Below, in pieces: positions 1 to 8,106 of a stretch of DNA of 11,123 bases. Location: the NCBI GenBank assembly GCA_964416645.1, contig CAYQEZ010000048.1, positions 1-11,123 of the forward strand, written 5' to 3'. The stretch comes from GCA-002282575 sp964416645 (GTDB lineage: Bacteria > Pseudomonadota > Gammaproteobacteria > Thiomicrospirales > Thiomicrospiraceae). A program made the position numbers and the translations under genes. How positions within the stretch are numbered: the first letter of the stretch is position 1; every line of letters begins with the position of its first letter. Below the pieces are notes generated by a model, which was not told where the DNA came from, searched no databases, and worked only from the letters and a program-made list of their open reading frames with translations.

Positions 1-2940
1 AGACTTATAATCTTCTTCATCACAGGCTAAGGCTGCATTATAAGCCTGCCACGCCATCATCGCCGCAGTAATATACAACATGGTCGGGTTATAGCTGATA
101 TTAAACCCAGTATTACCAATTGCAGTCGTTGTGGTTGTGGTTGAAACGCCAGCCACGGTAGTCGTTGTGGTTGCGGTTGCACCAGTTACAGTTGTTGCTG
201 TTGTTCCTGCCCCGAAAAGAGTTGTACCTGTTCCTGCCGTGGGAATCGCCCCATACCCAATACTCAATCCTGGCACCAAGCTAACACTGGGCGAAAAGTT
301 AAAGTTTGCTAGGCTTTCTGCCGAGGCTTGAGCTGCATTTAACCCTTGTTGCGCCATATTATCGGTTAATGCGCCTGCTGCCCACATTTCTTGCGCTGCT
401 GTCACAAACTTCTGACTGCTCATCATGTAGTCATAAACATAACTTGAACCTGCGCTAATACCGCTACCTAGTACACTCACGCCTTGTGCAATTGGACTGC
501 CAAATAAAGCTGAATTCGGCTTCGCATCTGGCGCACTGGTATTACAGCAGCTCTTACTGCCAATGCCAGCACCTAATACAGAAACGGCGCGTCGATCGCA
601 TCGATCTGATTCTCCCGAAAACAATTTTAAGTTGTCTTGCGTCATGTAATTTCCCGCTTGTCTGGCTGTCTCTAAACCTACCATCACTTGTGACAGATCT
701 GTGGTGCATTCATCCCCTGTTGCGGTTGGGGCGCACTTAGTACCAGGTGGTGTAAAACAGTTACCGTTGTAACACATGGGTTCATAACCACATCGACTGA
801 TGTTGGCTGTTTGCTGTGGCTTGATGCAGGTGTATTTTTTTTCAGTGGCGATGCATTGATTGTAAGTGTTGCTGCCGACAACATCATCAACATGAACACA
901 GCTACTCCCTGCACTCACACAGCCCGTTAAGTCTAATTCCGCACATTCATCTAATCTGTTATTGATGCAAAGAAAGCCTTGGGTTCTCTCGCTCATATTA
1001 ACGCCTAGACGTTTGCAATTAGGGTTATTAGCATAATTGACGGTGGATGGATCTTCGCACATCATGCCATTCATACTCATACCCGCTGGGCATGAGTAGT
1101 GGGTGGTTTGACAAGTCATGCCCGCTTGTCCATTGACCATGGTGGCGGCTAATTGAGTTCCGCCACTAACAGCACCAGCTGGGATTATAGGCGTATAACA
1201 CCCAGGCGATGCGGTGCTTGTGTTTGCTGTTGCTGGATATGTTTTGCTGCAAGTGATGCCAGATGTTGTGGTGCTGATTTTAGAAAATCCTGTAGGACAA
1301 ACAGGAACTGATTGGCAGCTGTTGCCCGTAAAGGTTCGCCCACCCAAACACCCAGGTTGTGCGGATGTATAAGAGGCGGTGGCGGGATATGTTAGTGTAC
1401 AAGTATTTCCGTTTTTAACGTATCCAGCTGAACAGCCATTAGTAACGCCTGTTAAAGAACCGCCAGTCATTTTAATAGTTGCTCTTTGCCAACTCCTCCC
1501 TGGACACACCATTAAACTATCTCTCGCTGAAATACCAGAATGATTATAGCTGGTTGAGTTGGACGTAGCCTTTGAACCTGTTGTCGTTCCGCTAACGTTG
1601 TGACAACCCCAACCAGAAGATGAAAAACTATATTGAATTGATGACAAGTCGTATAAATTTGTTCCAAGGTCAAATTGTTTAGCTCTATGATATTGACCTC
1701 TTTTTGCAATCCTAGTTACTGACATATGGCAAGCACAACCATAACCATCGTAAGTTAAACCATCACCATCGCAAGTTAAAAAAGTGTTTTTAGGACATAC
1801 TACTGATTCAGTACTATAATCATAAGTAGGATAATCAGCAAAAACTGTAACTGTTTCTGTTGGAAAACCATAAGTCAAAAGTTCAGCATCAGAAAAATCG
1901 TTATAACCACACCGACCATCGTTATCCATAAAAATAATGTTCACTTTAGTTGGATCTTGCCAATCTGGCACTATCTTCATTATTGCGTGATGGTCTCCGC
2001 AAAAAGTAGTCTCGAAATCTGGAAGCGAGAAACTCTGCGAAACAACGCTAGTTTGCGTACTAATCACACAATTCGTTCCGTTCAGCGTCCCCCCATTGGG
2101 ACAGCTGTAAGTCTGTTTTTCACACAGGCTTTTATCGCCTCTCATGGTCATACTGGGGTCAATACAATAGGGACTGGTGTAGTCATAGCCTAGAGACACT
2201 GTTTCTGTACACTGCTGACCGTTCAGCGTACCACCACTGGGACAGCTATAGGTTGTTTTAGTACAAAGAGCCTGATTTGCGGTTAATGTCATGCTTGGAT
2301 CGATGCAATAGGGGCTTGCCGTTGTGATGGTTGAGGTTACAGGTAAGACAGGTGTGTATTTAATGGTTTGAAAAGTCGCCTGCATACACGACTGGCTGGT
2401 TTGATAAGAAGGTGCAGTTGCCGTAGAGTTCACACACACATTGCCGCCATTTTGAGCAGGAATACCAATGCCTAAAATAGCTAAAGGATCATTATCCATT
2501 TGTGCGGCATGAATGGCTTTGGCTCTGGCTTTGTAAGCTGATGTTGGGTCAATACCATTAACGGCATTGTTATAAGTGTTGCCAAGCACTTTCATAGCGT
2601 TGCACGCCCCATCACCTGCTGCACAGTTTTGTTGACTGGCTTGCATCGATGAGAGTCCTTGCTGATGCAAGCTACCAATCGCATCCGCGCCGTTTTTTCC
2701 TTGTCCTTTATACGAATCTGTTAGACTAGCTGGAACTGTTTGACCAATCTGAACTCCAACATTTGCTGCACCTTTTACAGATGTTAGGTTTTGTAATTGG
2801 TTGATTCCTGCATTACCAGCTGCTTTACCAGCATTAAAAGCGGCATCATTAGCCCATATGGGTGATGAAATACACAGCACCAATGAACTACCTAAGAGTA
2901 CACTCGCAAAACTTTTCCACAATTTCTGTGCATATCTCAT
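1..2940 (-). CDS. traN: TraN, F-type mating-pair stabilisation protein (3' end beyond window)
   Basis: One uninterrupted frame runs from the ATG at 2940 to base 1 (980 codons, no stop), so the gene leaves the window and its C-terminus is unseen. An in-frame TAA lies five codons upstream of the ATG, which fixes the start; the ribosome site is weak. A signal peptide covers about residues 1-30 (hydrophobic core, then SSPIWA and mature NDAAF). The mature part has about 46 cysteines, including repeated YSCPxGxxxNGxxC modules. Residues about 690-800 look like the conserved TraN core, with CINNRLDEC, ETARQAGNYM, LFSGESDRCDRR and SCC. In F-type systems TraN is an outer-membrane protein that stabilises mating pairs by contacting recipient surface proteins. 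It is longer than F TraN (about 600 aa), nearer the large TraN of SXT/R391-type elements. It follows trbC, as in F. The extra length comes from repeats, an AT-rich central block and a Thr-rich tract. Confidence 0.9.
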   Translation of the reverse strand, partial: MRYAQKLWKSFASVLLGSSLVLCISSPIWANDAAFNAGKAAGNAGINQLQNLTSVKGAANVGVQIGQTVPASLTDSYKGQGKNGADAIGSLHQQGLSSMQASQQNCAAGDGACNAMKVLGNTYNNAVNGIDPTSAYKARAKAIHAAQMDNDPLAILGIGIPAQNGGNVCVNSTATAPSYQTSQSCMQATFQTIKYTPVLPVTSTITTASPYCIDPSMTLTANQALCTKTTYSCPSGGTLNGQQCTETVSLGYDYTSPYCIDPSMTMRGDKSLCEKQTYSCPNGGTLNGTNCVISTQTSVVSQSFSLPDFETTFCGDHHAIMKIVPDWQDPTKVNIIFMDNDGRCGYNDFSDAELLTYGFPTETVTVFADYPTYDYSTESVVCPKNTFLTCDGDGLTYDGYGCACHMSVTRIAKRGQYHRAKQFDLGTNLYDLSSIQYSFSSSGWGCHNVSGTTTGSKATSNSTSYNHSGISARDSLMVCPGRSWQRATIKMTGGSLTGVTNGCSAGYVKNGNTCTLTYPATASYTSAQPGCLGGRTFTGNSCQSVPVCPTGFSKISTTTSGITCSKTYPATANTSTASPGCYTPIIPAGAVSGGTQLAATMVNGQAGMTCQTTHYSCPAGMSMNGMMCEDPSTVNYANNPNCKRLGVNMSERTQGFLCINNRLDECAELDLTGCVSAGSSCVHVDDVVGSNTYNQCIATEKKYTCIKPQQTANISRCGYEPMCYNGNCFTPPGTKCAPTATGDECTTDLSQVMVGLETARQAGNYMTQDNLKLFSGESDRCDRRAVSVLGAGIGSKSCCNTSAPDAKPNSALFGSPIAQGVSVLGSGISAGSSYVYDYMMSSQKFVTAAQEMWAAGALTDNMAQQGLNAAQASAESLANFNFSPSVSLVPGLSIGYGAIPTAGTGTTLFGAGTTATTVTGATATTTTTVAGVSTTTTTTAIGNTGFNISYNPTMLYITAAMMAWQAYNAALACDEEDYKS
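124..179 (-). repeat. Thr/Val/Ala-rich microrepeat in traN
   Basis: A 20-bp plus-strand word at 124-143 recurs with one difference at 160-179, a 36-bp (12-codon) period. On the coding strand it gives a low-complexity tract with two runs of five or six threonines, flanked by TTATTVTGAT and AIGNTG. The tract sits between the conserved TraN core and the C-terminal part. It is probably a flexible linker prone to copy-number change. Confidence 0.7.
1500..2040 (-). other. AT-rich, compositionally distinct block inside traN (candidate tip region)
   Basis: This covers about residues 301-480 of TraN. Hand counts of 60-base rows give about 27-38% G+C here (rows at 1621, 1741, 1801, 1861) against 47% at row 901. 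The encoded protein changes from Cys/Gly/Pro modules to a Tyr/Asp/Ser-rich stretch with motifs such as FCGDHHAIMK, MDNDGRCGYN and CDGDGLTYDGYG. In F-like TraN proteins a variable central tip determines which recipient porin is recognised. That this block is the equivalent is an inference from its position and composition. Confidence 0.5.
2035..2316 (-). repeat. Two tandem 47-residue cysteine repeats in TraN
   Basis: Two adjacent units (2176-2316 and about 2035-2175) have a 141-bp period and encode residues about 209-255 and 256-301. Each begins SPYCIDPSMT, has a central LC and ends YSCPxGGTLNGxxC; DNA identity is high at both ends. Less regular relatives follow: a YSCPAGMSMNGMMC copy near 1050-1100, and paired TYPATA...PGC segments near 1348-1400 and 1198-1252. 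They are probably disulfide-bonded stalk modules expanded by duplication. Confidence 0.85.
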
Positions 2941-2984
2941 ATCTTTACCAGCTTAAAAGCCCTAAACAAGCCAATGAAAATAAC

Positions 2985-3001
2985 TGCTTAAAAAATAAGC
3001 A
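2985..3001 (-). terminator. Short hairpin in the trbC-traN gap (possible weak terminator or attenuator)
   Basis: TGCTTA at 2985-2990 and TAAGCA at 2996-3001 form a perfect 6-bp stem around a 5-base loop. On the transcribed strand it is followed by the T-rich GTTATTTTC. The stem is AT-rich, so full termination is doubtful. The 96-base gap is the widest within the left gene cluster, where spacing is otherwise overlapping or under about 40 bases. Lowered traN expression or RNA processing is possible. Confidence 0.3.
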
Positions 3002-3036
3002 CAATTATAAATAAGTTGAACATCTGCTGAGTAACA

Positions 3037-3780
3037 TTAAAACTTCCCGATTACAGCGTCTCTCATAGACATTAATTCATTGCGCCATGGTTTAGCCTGT
3101 TGATTGGTTTTAAGCAGATGTTCAATCGATGCCAGCAAACTCACCTCGCCATAAACCATGAACTGTTTAGGCTGCACAGTAGATGGTTTTTCACCTTTTA
3201 GCGCACAGAGTGCATCATTGACTGCATCTTCCTCGTAAAAAACCAAGGCTGGAACCTGAGCAATATTGAAGCGGTCAAAAGCCCCTGGATCTATGTCAAC
3301 TTGGGCATTAACGCCCGTCATTAATCTTGCTAAACGTTGCTGTGTTTTTATTAGGCTATTTGACTCATCTAGCCCACGAATAGCCAGTTTAATGCTTCGA
3401 CCACCATTAATCAGAGATGCCTGCTTAAGGTAATTTTTAATGCTTGCCTCAGGCATGGAGAAAGAAACGAATAAAATGCCTTTAAGTTTTGATTCTGATT
3501 GAGAGGCTAATAATTGCGCAGTTTGAGCCTGATTAATCCAAGCTTGTAACCTAGGCAACTGAGCCTGCGTGGTGGGTAATGCGCTCATCTGCATAGCTGA
3601 TGATCTTGTGGGTTGCTTGAGCTGAGCTTGATAAGCCTGATTCGCAGTTTCCAATGCTTTTTGAGACATACGCTTGGCTTCTTCTAATTGCACTGGAGAC
3701 ACATCGAGTGCCATAGCAGCGGGCATTAAAAACATACAGATAAGCATTAATTGGCACTTTATCACCGAGTTTTTCATCAT
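3037..3780 (-). CDS. trbC: TrbC, F-type pilin assembly protein
   Basis: A 247-aa periplasmic protein. A signal peptide covers about residues 1-25 (hydrophobic core LMLICMFLMPAAMA, then LDV). Next come a hydrophilic helical stretch rich in Ala and Gln (about 28-90) and the conserved TrbC domain: LFVSFSMPEASIKNYL near 103-118, LAIRGLDES, then VDIDPGAFDRFNIAQVPALV, a thioredoxin-like pattern without a CxxC pair. F TrbC (about 212 aa) is needed for pilus assembly. The gene starts six bases after the traU stop. Two ATGs are adjacent (3780 and 3777), and AGGGG stands six bases before the second, which may be the used start. traW-traU-trbC-traN is the F order. Confidence 0.88.
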   Translation of the reverse strand: MMKNSVIKCQLMLICMFLMPAAMALDVSPVQLEEAKRMSQKALETANQAYQAQLKQPTRSSAMQMSALPTTQAQLPRLQAWINQAQTAQLLASQSESKLKGILFVSFSMPEASIKNYLKQASLINGGRSIKLAIRGLDESNSLIKTQQRLARLMTGVNAQVDIDPGAFDRFNIAQVPALVFYEEDAVNDALCALKGEKPSTVQPKQFMVYGEVSLLASIEHLLKTNQQAKPWRNELMSMRDAVIGKF

Positions 3781-3786
3781 AAGCCC

Positions 3787-4833
3787 CTATTTTGCGCCAT
3801 TCAACACGCTCGATCCAGCGCAACAGTCTCGTTTTCTAAATATCTGATACACAACATCTTCACCATGAAAAGGGAATACCATGCCAGCCCCCCATAGAGC
3901 AGTTGTGCGCCCATATGGCTGGCAACAAGACCCATTGGTTTTAGGTTGCGGCACAGGAAATAACATGGAATACTTATAATCAGTTTTGTCCATCATGTAT
4001 TTTGGATACTTGTAGCACATGCCATCTTTGCCCGTTGCACCCCATATCATCAACTCACGGTGCGCTTTAGCGGTAAAACGCTGTAATAACAATGAAGAAG
4101 TGTCAACCATGCCCACATGATTACCCACCTTACCCATCATTGGCATTAAGCTACCCTGACAACCTGCACACCAATAGGTAATCGGATTACCAAAACCAGC
4201 AGATGCGGTTACACAATCCGCAGTACAGGCTAATTGAGCAACGGGATTAGCGTAAAGAAATACATCAGGATTAATCAGCATTGCCATATCATCATCGTTC
4301 CAGGTGGGATCAAGCTCTGTCATATAAGCCAAATCAAATGGACTACGCTCAAGACAGTCGTTATCCAGCAACACTTCCAGCCAGTAAAGAATAGGATTCA
4401 CATACCAATGCATCTGAAAAAAAGCCTCTCTAGAAGCACCGCCACCATCCAACGTATTAATACCAGCACTAGGAGCATCAATCACCTTACCCAAGTCTAA
4501 ACCGCCAAGACCCGCCAAACAGAAAGGCTTTCTCACCACGTCAACCATGGTAACAGGCTCCCAAAACGAAGAAGAAACCCCCACCTTACCGTCAATAATT
4601 GTTCCACTAGCACCATTGCACCGACAAACCGCATCGGTATTGCTAGGTTTATCTAACTGACCAGCTCCCATAAGAGACATGCCCGCCACTTTAATAGGAA
4701 AAACGCAAGACCAACAATAATCAGTGACTGGATTAGCGAACTTGCCATTGCAGGTAATACTGGCTGCATTTACCCAAAAAGCATAGACCAACAAACTCAA
4801 CGCCGTAAACCACTTTAGTGCCAAGGTTTTCAC
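3787..4833 (-). CDS. traU: TraU, F-type DNA transfer / mating-pair protein
   Basis: A 348-aa exported protein close in length to F TraU (330 aa). The signal peptide ends near WVNA at residue 23. The mature part contains about 16 cysteines, with TraU-like segments DYCWSCVFP, SSSFWEPVTMVDVVRKPFC, QMHWYVNPILYWLE, NPVAQLACTADCV, ITYWCAGCQGSLMPM and a late GSCCQPYGR. F TraU is periplasmic and required more for DNA transfer than for pilus formation. The start is GTG at 4833, overlapping the traW stop as GTGA. GAGGAAG, seven bases upstream and inside traW, supports it and implies translational coupling. Many cysteines suggest dependence on a disulfide isomerase, which is not encoded in the window. 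Confidence 0.92.
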   Translation of the reverse strand: MKTLALKWFTALSLLVYAFWVNAASITCNGKFANPVTDYCWSCVFPIKVAGMSLMGAGQLDKPSNTDAVCRCNGASGTIIDGKVGVSSSFWEPVTMVDVVRKPFCLAGLGGLDLGKVIDAPSAGINTLDGGGASREAFFQMHWYVNPILYWLEVLLDNDCLERSPFDLAYMTELDPTWNDDDMAMLINPDVFLYANPVAQLACTADCVTASAGFGNPITYWCAGCQGSLMPMMGKVGNHVGMVDTSSLLLQRFTAKAHRELMIWGATGKDGMCYKYPKYMMDKTDYKYSMLFPVPQPKTNGSCCQPYGRTTALWGAGMVFPFHGEDVVYQIFRKRDCCAGSSVLNGAK

Positions 4834-5459
4834 AATTTAACTTCCTCAATCATCAATTGCGAACCTGACTGATAAATCATCGTCGGCACGGTTCTCACCC
4901 CAAATCGACTGACAAGGGTTTCTCTTTTTCCTAATTGCCCACCGAGTTGGTCGAAATAAACAGGATGCTTCCACTCTTTCATCACATCCACATAGCTCCC
5001 ATTCACCAGAATGACCTTATCTCGCCATCCCGAACTCTCATATTGTTTTTTAGCCCATGCCAGCTGTTGTTTATCGGTTGCATCAATGAATAACATACGC
5101 TTAGTGAACGACTTAACTGATAATGGGTTCACAATCGTTCCAGCCTTGTGCATTAACTGACCATCTGGCAAGTAAATATCTCGATTAACGGTAATAGAAG
5201 GGTCATAAAGTCTTTTGGTTGACTCGATAGCACGAGGCAATGCAACACCTTTTGGATTCAATACCCGATCTTGTGCAATCGTTTTCCATTGCTCTTGCAT
5301 GGCTTCAATTTGTCCTGTTTGTTCCATGTATTTCAGTTTATTCATCATCACATCCAACAAACTCACTTCCTTTACTGGGTAAACAGGACCAATCACATCA
5401 ACAGCCCAAGCGAACCGATTTACCACGAGCAATAAAAAAACTATTGAGATAAAACGCAT
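4830..5459 (-). CDS. traW: TraW, F-type pilus assembly protein
   Basis: A 209-aa periplasmic protein, nearly the same length as F TraW (210 aa). A signal peptide ending FAWA covers about residues 1-19, followed by DVIGPVYPVKEVSLLDVM, typical of TraW N-termini. Later features are the proline/tyrosine segment RDIYLPDGQ, KAGTIVNPL, a LFIDATDKQQLAWAK strand-helix pair and the closing RFGVRTVPTMIY. TraW works with TraU and TrbC in pilus assembly. The ATG at 5459 follows a GGTGATGA site and lies within the last codons of a small upstream ORF (19-base overlap). The 3' end overlaps traU by four bases. Confidence 0.9.
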   Translation of the reverse strand: MRFISIVFLLLVVNRFAWAVDVIGPVYPVKEVSLLDVMMNKLKYMEQTGQIEAMQEQWKTIAQDRVLNPKGVALPRAIESTKRLYDPSITVNRDIYLPDGQLMHKAGTIVNPLSVKSFTKRMLFIDATDKQQLAWAKKQYESSGWRDKVILVNGSYVDVMKEWKHPVYFDQLGGQLGKRETLVSRFGVRTVPTMIYQSGSQLMIEEVKL

Positions 5460-5581
5460 TCATCACCCGATACAGTATTTGATTCATCTTCAAGAAATGG
5501 CTGAATCCACATTTCAAAAATAGCTTGCGCTCTCTCTAGCTCAAACATATCAACTGTGTGAACATCCAATAGATCACGCAT
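5441..5581 (-). CDS. Small 46-aa hypothetical protein coupled between trhF and traW
   Basis: ATG at 5581 shares its A with the trhF stop codon (TGATG), and the frame ends at TAG 5441, inside traW. GGGG lies about six bases before the ATG. The product begins MRDLLDVHTVDMFELERAQ, continues with AIFEMWIQPFLEDESNT and ends CVLSQ. It is acidic and probably helical, with no signal peptide or membrane span, so it should stay in the cytoplasm. Without it the interval between the two neighbours would be the only sizeable gap in this stretch. I do not recognise a family. F places trbI upstream of traW, but TrbI is longer and membrane-anchored, so this is not an obvious TrbI. Confidence rests on the coupled start and full overlap packing. 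Confidence 0.6.
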   Translation of the reverse strand: MRDLLDVHTVDMFELERAQAIFEMWIQPFLEDESNTVSGDECVLSQ

Positions 5582-6084
5582 CAAAAACCCCAACCAATCA
5601 GTTTAGTTGCTTTACCGATGATTTGGTTTTGTTGAACAAAACCCACATAAGCGTAACGAGAATCAAAAGAATCTTTGTGGTCACCCAGCACAAAAACAGC
5701 GTCTTTAGGAACCGTGCCTAAAGGACCTGGCTGTAAGGGTTCGCCTTGCAAAGAGATAGGTTTAAGCATTGCAGGTGTTGCCCAGCCATTGATAAATACC
5801 TGGTCTGAGCGACTGCGTTCTATTACATCTCCCTCACGACCAACGCAATGCTTCAGCAACTCCACACCCTTCTCAAAAAACGGTCCTTGATAATAAAAAG
5901 CGACATCATCGCCTTTACCAACGGGTGCACCTGGCTCCACCCAATAAAGTCCCTTGGCAATACTGGGGGTCATGTTGACTTTCAGATATCCAATGCCGTA
6001 ATAATTCATGGCATACAAAAACGGCAAACCCATTGCCATTCCCCAAGCCAACAGATACAAGATTAGAATAGATTTACTTGGCAT
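5581..6084 (-). CDS. trhF: TrhF/TraF-type signal peptidase (S26C family)
   Basis: A 167-aa inner-membrane serine protease of the conjugative TraF type, which in related systems matures or cyclises the pilin. An N-terminal membrane segment covers about residues 5-27. The nucleophile motif NMTPSIAKGLYW contains Ser41. The general-base Lys78 lies in LLKHCVGREGD, and the conserved box GDHKDSFDSRYAYVG spans about 134-148. The ATG at 6084 has AAGGGG seven bases upstream. An upstream in-frame TTG at 6102 would add six residues with no better ribosome site. SXT/R391 and IncHI elements also place this peptidase just before traW. Its 3' end is coupled to the 46-aa ORF. Confidence 0.87.
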   Translation of the reverse strand: MPSKSILILYLLAWGMAMGLPFLYAMNYYGIGYLKVNMTPSIAKGLYWVEPGAPVGKGDDVAFYYQGPFFEKGVELLKHCVGREGDVIERSRSDQVFINGWATPAMLKPISLQGEPLQPGPLGTVPKDAVFVLGDHKDSFDSRYAYVGFVQQNQIIGKATKLIGWGF

Positions 6085-6123
6085 AATAAAACCCCTTGCC
6101 AACTTTAACGATAGCTATAGGCT

Positions 6124-8052
6124 TCATTTGATGGTATCCAGGTCAGGATGGCCATCTTTGTCCTTACAATTCGTTTTGCATTTTGGGTATGCATTACACG
6201 ACCAAAACTGTCCATACTGACCTGTCTTAGCAAGCAACTTACCCTTACCGCACTTAGGACAGGTTATGGCATCATCTGGCACTGGAGTCGCTGGCTTATT
6301 GACTCTGATTGGTCTGGTTCTAGCCGACTCTGGTAGCGCATCAATCTCTGAGCTTAACTGAGTCCACATAGCGGCAATAGTCTGCCCATAATTCGCTTTC
6401 CCATCAGCGATTAAATCGAGCTGTCCCTCGATGCTGCGCGTGAAACTTACTTGGGTAAATGAAAAACCAGCGCCCACCAATGCATCCCATATTTGTTCAC
6501 CTAATGGTGTGGGTACTAGTTTCTTCTTCTCTTCAACGATATAGCCACGAGAAGTAATATTCTCCATGATGCTGGCATAGGTCGATGGACGACCAATGCC
6601 ACTGTTCTCAAGTTTTTTGACCAACAAAGGCATGGTAAAACGCACGGGCGGTTTGGTTTTTTTAGCACTCATATCGGCTTTGAGTACAGGCAAAACTTGA
6701 TCCTGCGCAAGTTTAGGAATCGGATTAGACAGATCAGATTCAACATCAGAATCCTCGCGCATCAACACCTTAAAGCCAGGTGTCTTTAGTTTAGACCCTT
6801 TACCACGAAAAACAGGCTTATAACCGCCATCTAAAGCATCAATACTCTCGAGTAAAACTAAGCGTGCATCATAGGTGGCATCAGCTAACTGACTGGCAAC
6901 CGCTTGCCGCCAGATGAGTTTGTAAAGCTTACGACCATCAGCATCCGCCTCATCTCCTGATTCATCATCAAAATGCGTTGGGCGAATGGCCTCATGCGCT
7001 CCTTGCGCATCACCCTTTTCTCTAAAGCGCCTGGGCGACTCTGGCAAAGCATAATTTTTGGATTGTGCCAAACTTCTAATGGCATGAATTGCCTCATCCG
7101 ACAAATTAGGGCTATCGGTACGGTGATAAGTAATCAAACCTGTTTCAAAGAGCTTTTGCGCAACATCCATGGTCTTTTTCGCAGACCAACCAAACACGTT
7201 ACCGCCTGCTTGTTGCAAGCTACTGGTGGTAAACGCACCACTGGGAGATCTGGATTCCACTCTCTCTACATAGCCACGAACAACCACACGTGATGTTTTG
7301 GCTACTTGGCTGGCTAAAGCCTTATCTTGCCAAACACTGGTAGACATCTCACCTTGATCCTCAATGTCTTCTTCAGTGTTTACGGTTAGAACACCTTTAG
7401 CTTTGAGTAAAGGCTTAAAATCCCAATCTGCTGTCCATCCCCCATCAAACGACAAACGAACCGAGTAATGATCCACAGGCTTAAAGTTACGAATGGTGCG
7501 TTCACGCTCCACCACCAACCCAACAGCAGGCGACTGCACACGACCAGCGGACGCTTTAGCATTAAGCATATTGGACAACAAAGGCGATACAGCAAAACCA
7601 ACCAATCGATCTAACACTCGACGCGCTTCTTGCCCCGCAACTAACCGATTATCAATAGAGCGTTCTTGTTTAAGTGCTTTAGCAATCGCTGACTTAGTGA
7701 CCTCGTTAAAGGTAACACGCACATAATTTCCTTGTTTCAAGCCTAAAGCTTGCGCCAAATGCCATGAAATCGCCTCACCTTCACGATCAGGGTCGGTAGC
7801 CAAATAGACCTTATCAGCCCCAGCAATGGACTTACGTAATTTAGCGATCACAGAACGGCCACGTTCCGTAGGACAATAACGAGGTCGAAGACTCTGTTCA
7901 ACACCAGAAACCACATCGCCATCTTTTGCTTCACCGTCAAGATCACGAACGTGACCGACCGACGCTTCTACTCGCCAAGATCCACCAATAGATTTTAAGG
8001 CAGCTTCAATTTTTTTAATTTTGTTAGGAGACTCAACAATCATCAAATTCAT
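6124..8052 (-). CDS. Type IA DNA topoisomerase (TopA-like)
   Basis: A 642-aa ATP-independent topoisomerase that passes strands through a transient single-strand break. The TOPRIM domain has Glu7 in MIVESPNK and the acidic triad in TDPDREGEAISWHL (Asp87, Asp89, Glu91). The catalytic tyrosine is Tyr309 in GLITYHRTDS. Other type IA features are QSPAVGLVVERE, AHEAIRPT and GIGRPSTYASI. The C-terminus carries one four-cysteine zinc motif (Cys598, 601, 619, 625). The motifs resemble TopA more than TopB, but it is much shorter than E. coli TopA (865 aa) because it has fewer C-terminal zinc domains. The start is taken at ATG 8052, since an upstream TTG at 8094 adds a leader outside the family fold. 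Many ICEs and plasmids carry such enzymes, presumably to help transfer or replication. Confidence 0.92.
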   Translation of the reverse strand: MNLMIVESPNKIKKIEAALKSIGGSWRVEASVGHVRDLDGEAKDGDVVSGVEQSLRPRYCPTERGRSVIAKLRKSIAGADKVYLATDPDREGEAISWHLAQALGLKQGNYVRVTFNEVTKSAIAKALKQERSIDNRLVAGQEARRVLDRLVGFAVSPLLSNMLNAKASAGRVQSPAVGLVVERERTIRNFKPVDHYSVRLSFDGGWTADWDFKPLLKAKGVLTVNTEEDIEDQGEMSTSVWQDKALASQVAKTSRVVVRGYVERVESRSPSGAFTTSSLQQAGGNVFGWSAKKTMDVAQKLFETGLITYHRTDSPNLSDEAIHAIRSLAQSKNYALPESPRRFREKGDAQGAHEAIRPTHFDDESGDEADADGRKLYKLIWRQAVASQLADATYDARLVLLESIDALDGGYKPVFRGKGSKLKTPGFKVLMREDSDVESDLSNPIPKLAQDQVLPVLKADMSAKKTKPPVRFTMPLLVKKLENSGIGRPSTYASIMENITSRGYIVEEKKKLVPTPLGEQIWDALVGAGFSFTQVSFTRSIEGQLDLIADGKANYGQTIAAMWTQLSSEIDALPESARTRPIRVNKPATPVPDDAITCPKCGKGKLLAKTGQYGQFWSCNAYPKCKTNCKDKDGHPDLDTIK

Positions 8053-8106
8053 TTCAATTGCCCCAATACATGACCACTTAAAGCAAAAAAACAACCAACC
8101 ACTTAT

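Noticed and set aside
131..331. Plus-strand Val/Pro-rich 66-aa frame
   Set aside because: It is the complement of the Thr/Ala-rich tract of traN and has no ribosome site or family resemblance.
1..2940. Region that could look non-coding or like a broken gene because only short complete frames end inside it
   Set aside because: The minus strand is open from ATG 2940 to base 1 with no stop or frameshift; the gene simply continues beyond the window.
5581..6102. Longer trhF start at 6102
   Set aside because: It is a TTG codon without its own ribosome site; AAGGGG is placed for ATG 6084.
6973..7293. Plus-strand 106-aa frame
   Set aside because: It lies antisense to the topoisomerase gene, whose catalytic motifs are intact in this interval.
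8053..8072. TTGGGGCAATTGAA before the topoisomerase start as a third copy of the 16-bp motif
   Set aside because: It needs gaps and several mismatches to align, and it sits directly at the start codon, not about 65 bases upstream.
6124..8094. Longer topoisomerase start at 8094
   Set aside because: It begins with TTG, and the added leader MFFCFKWSCIGAIE is outside the TOPRIM fold, which properly begins at MNLMIVESP.
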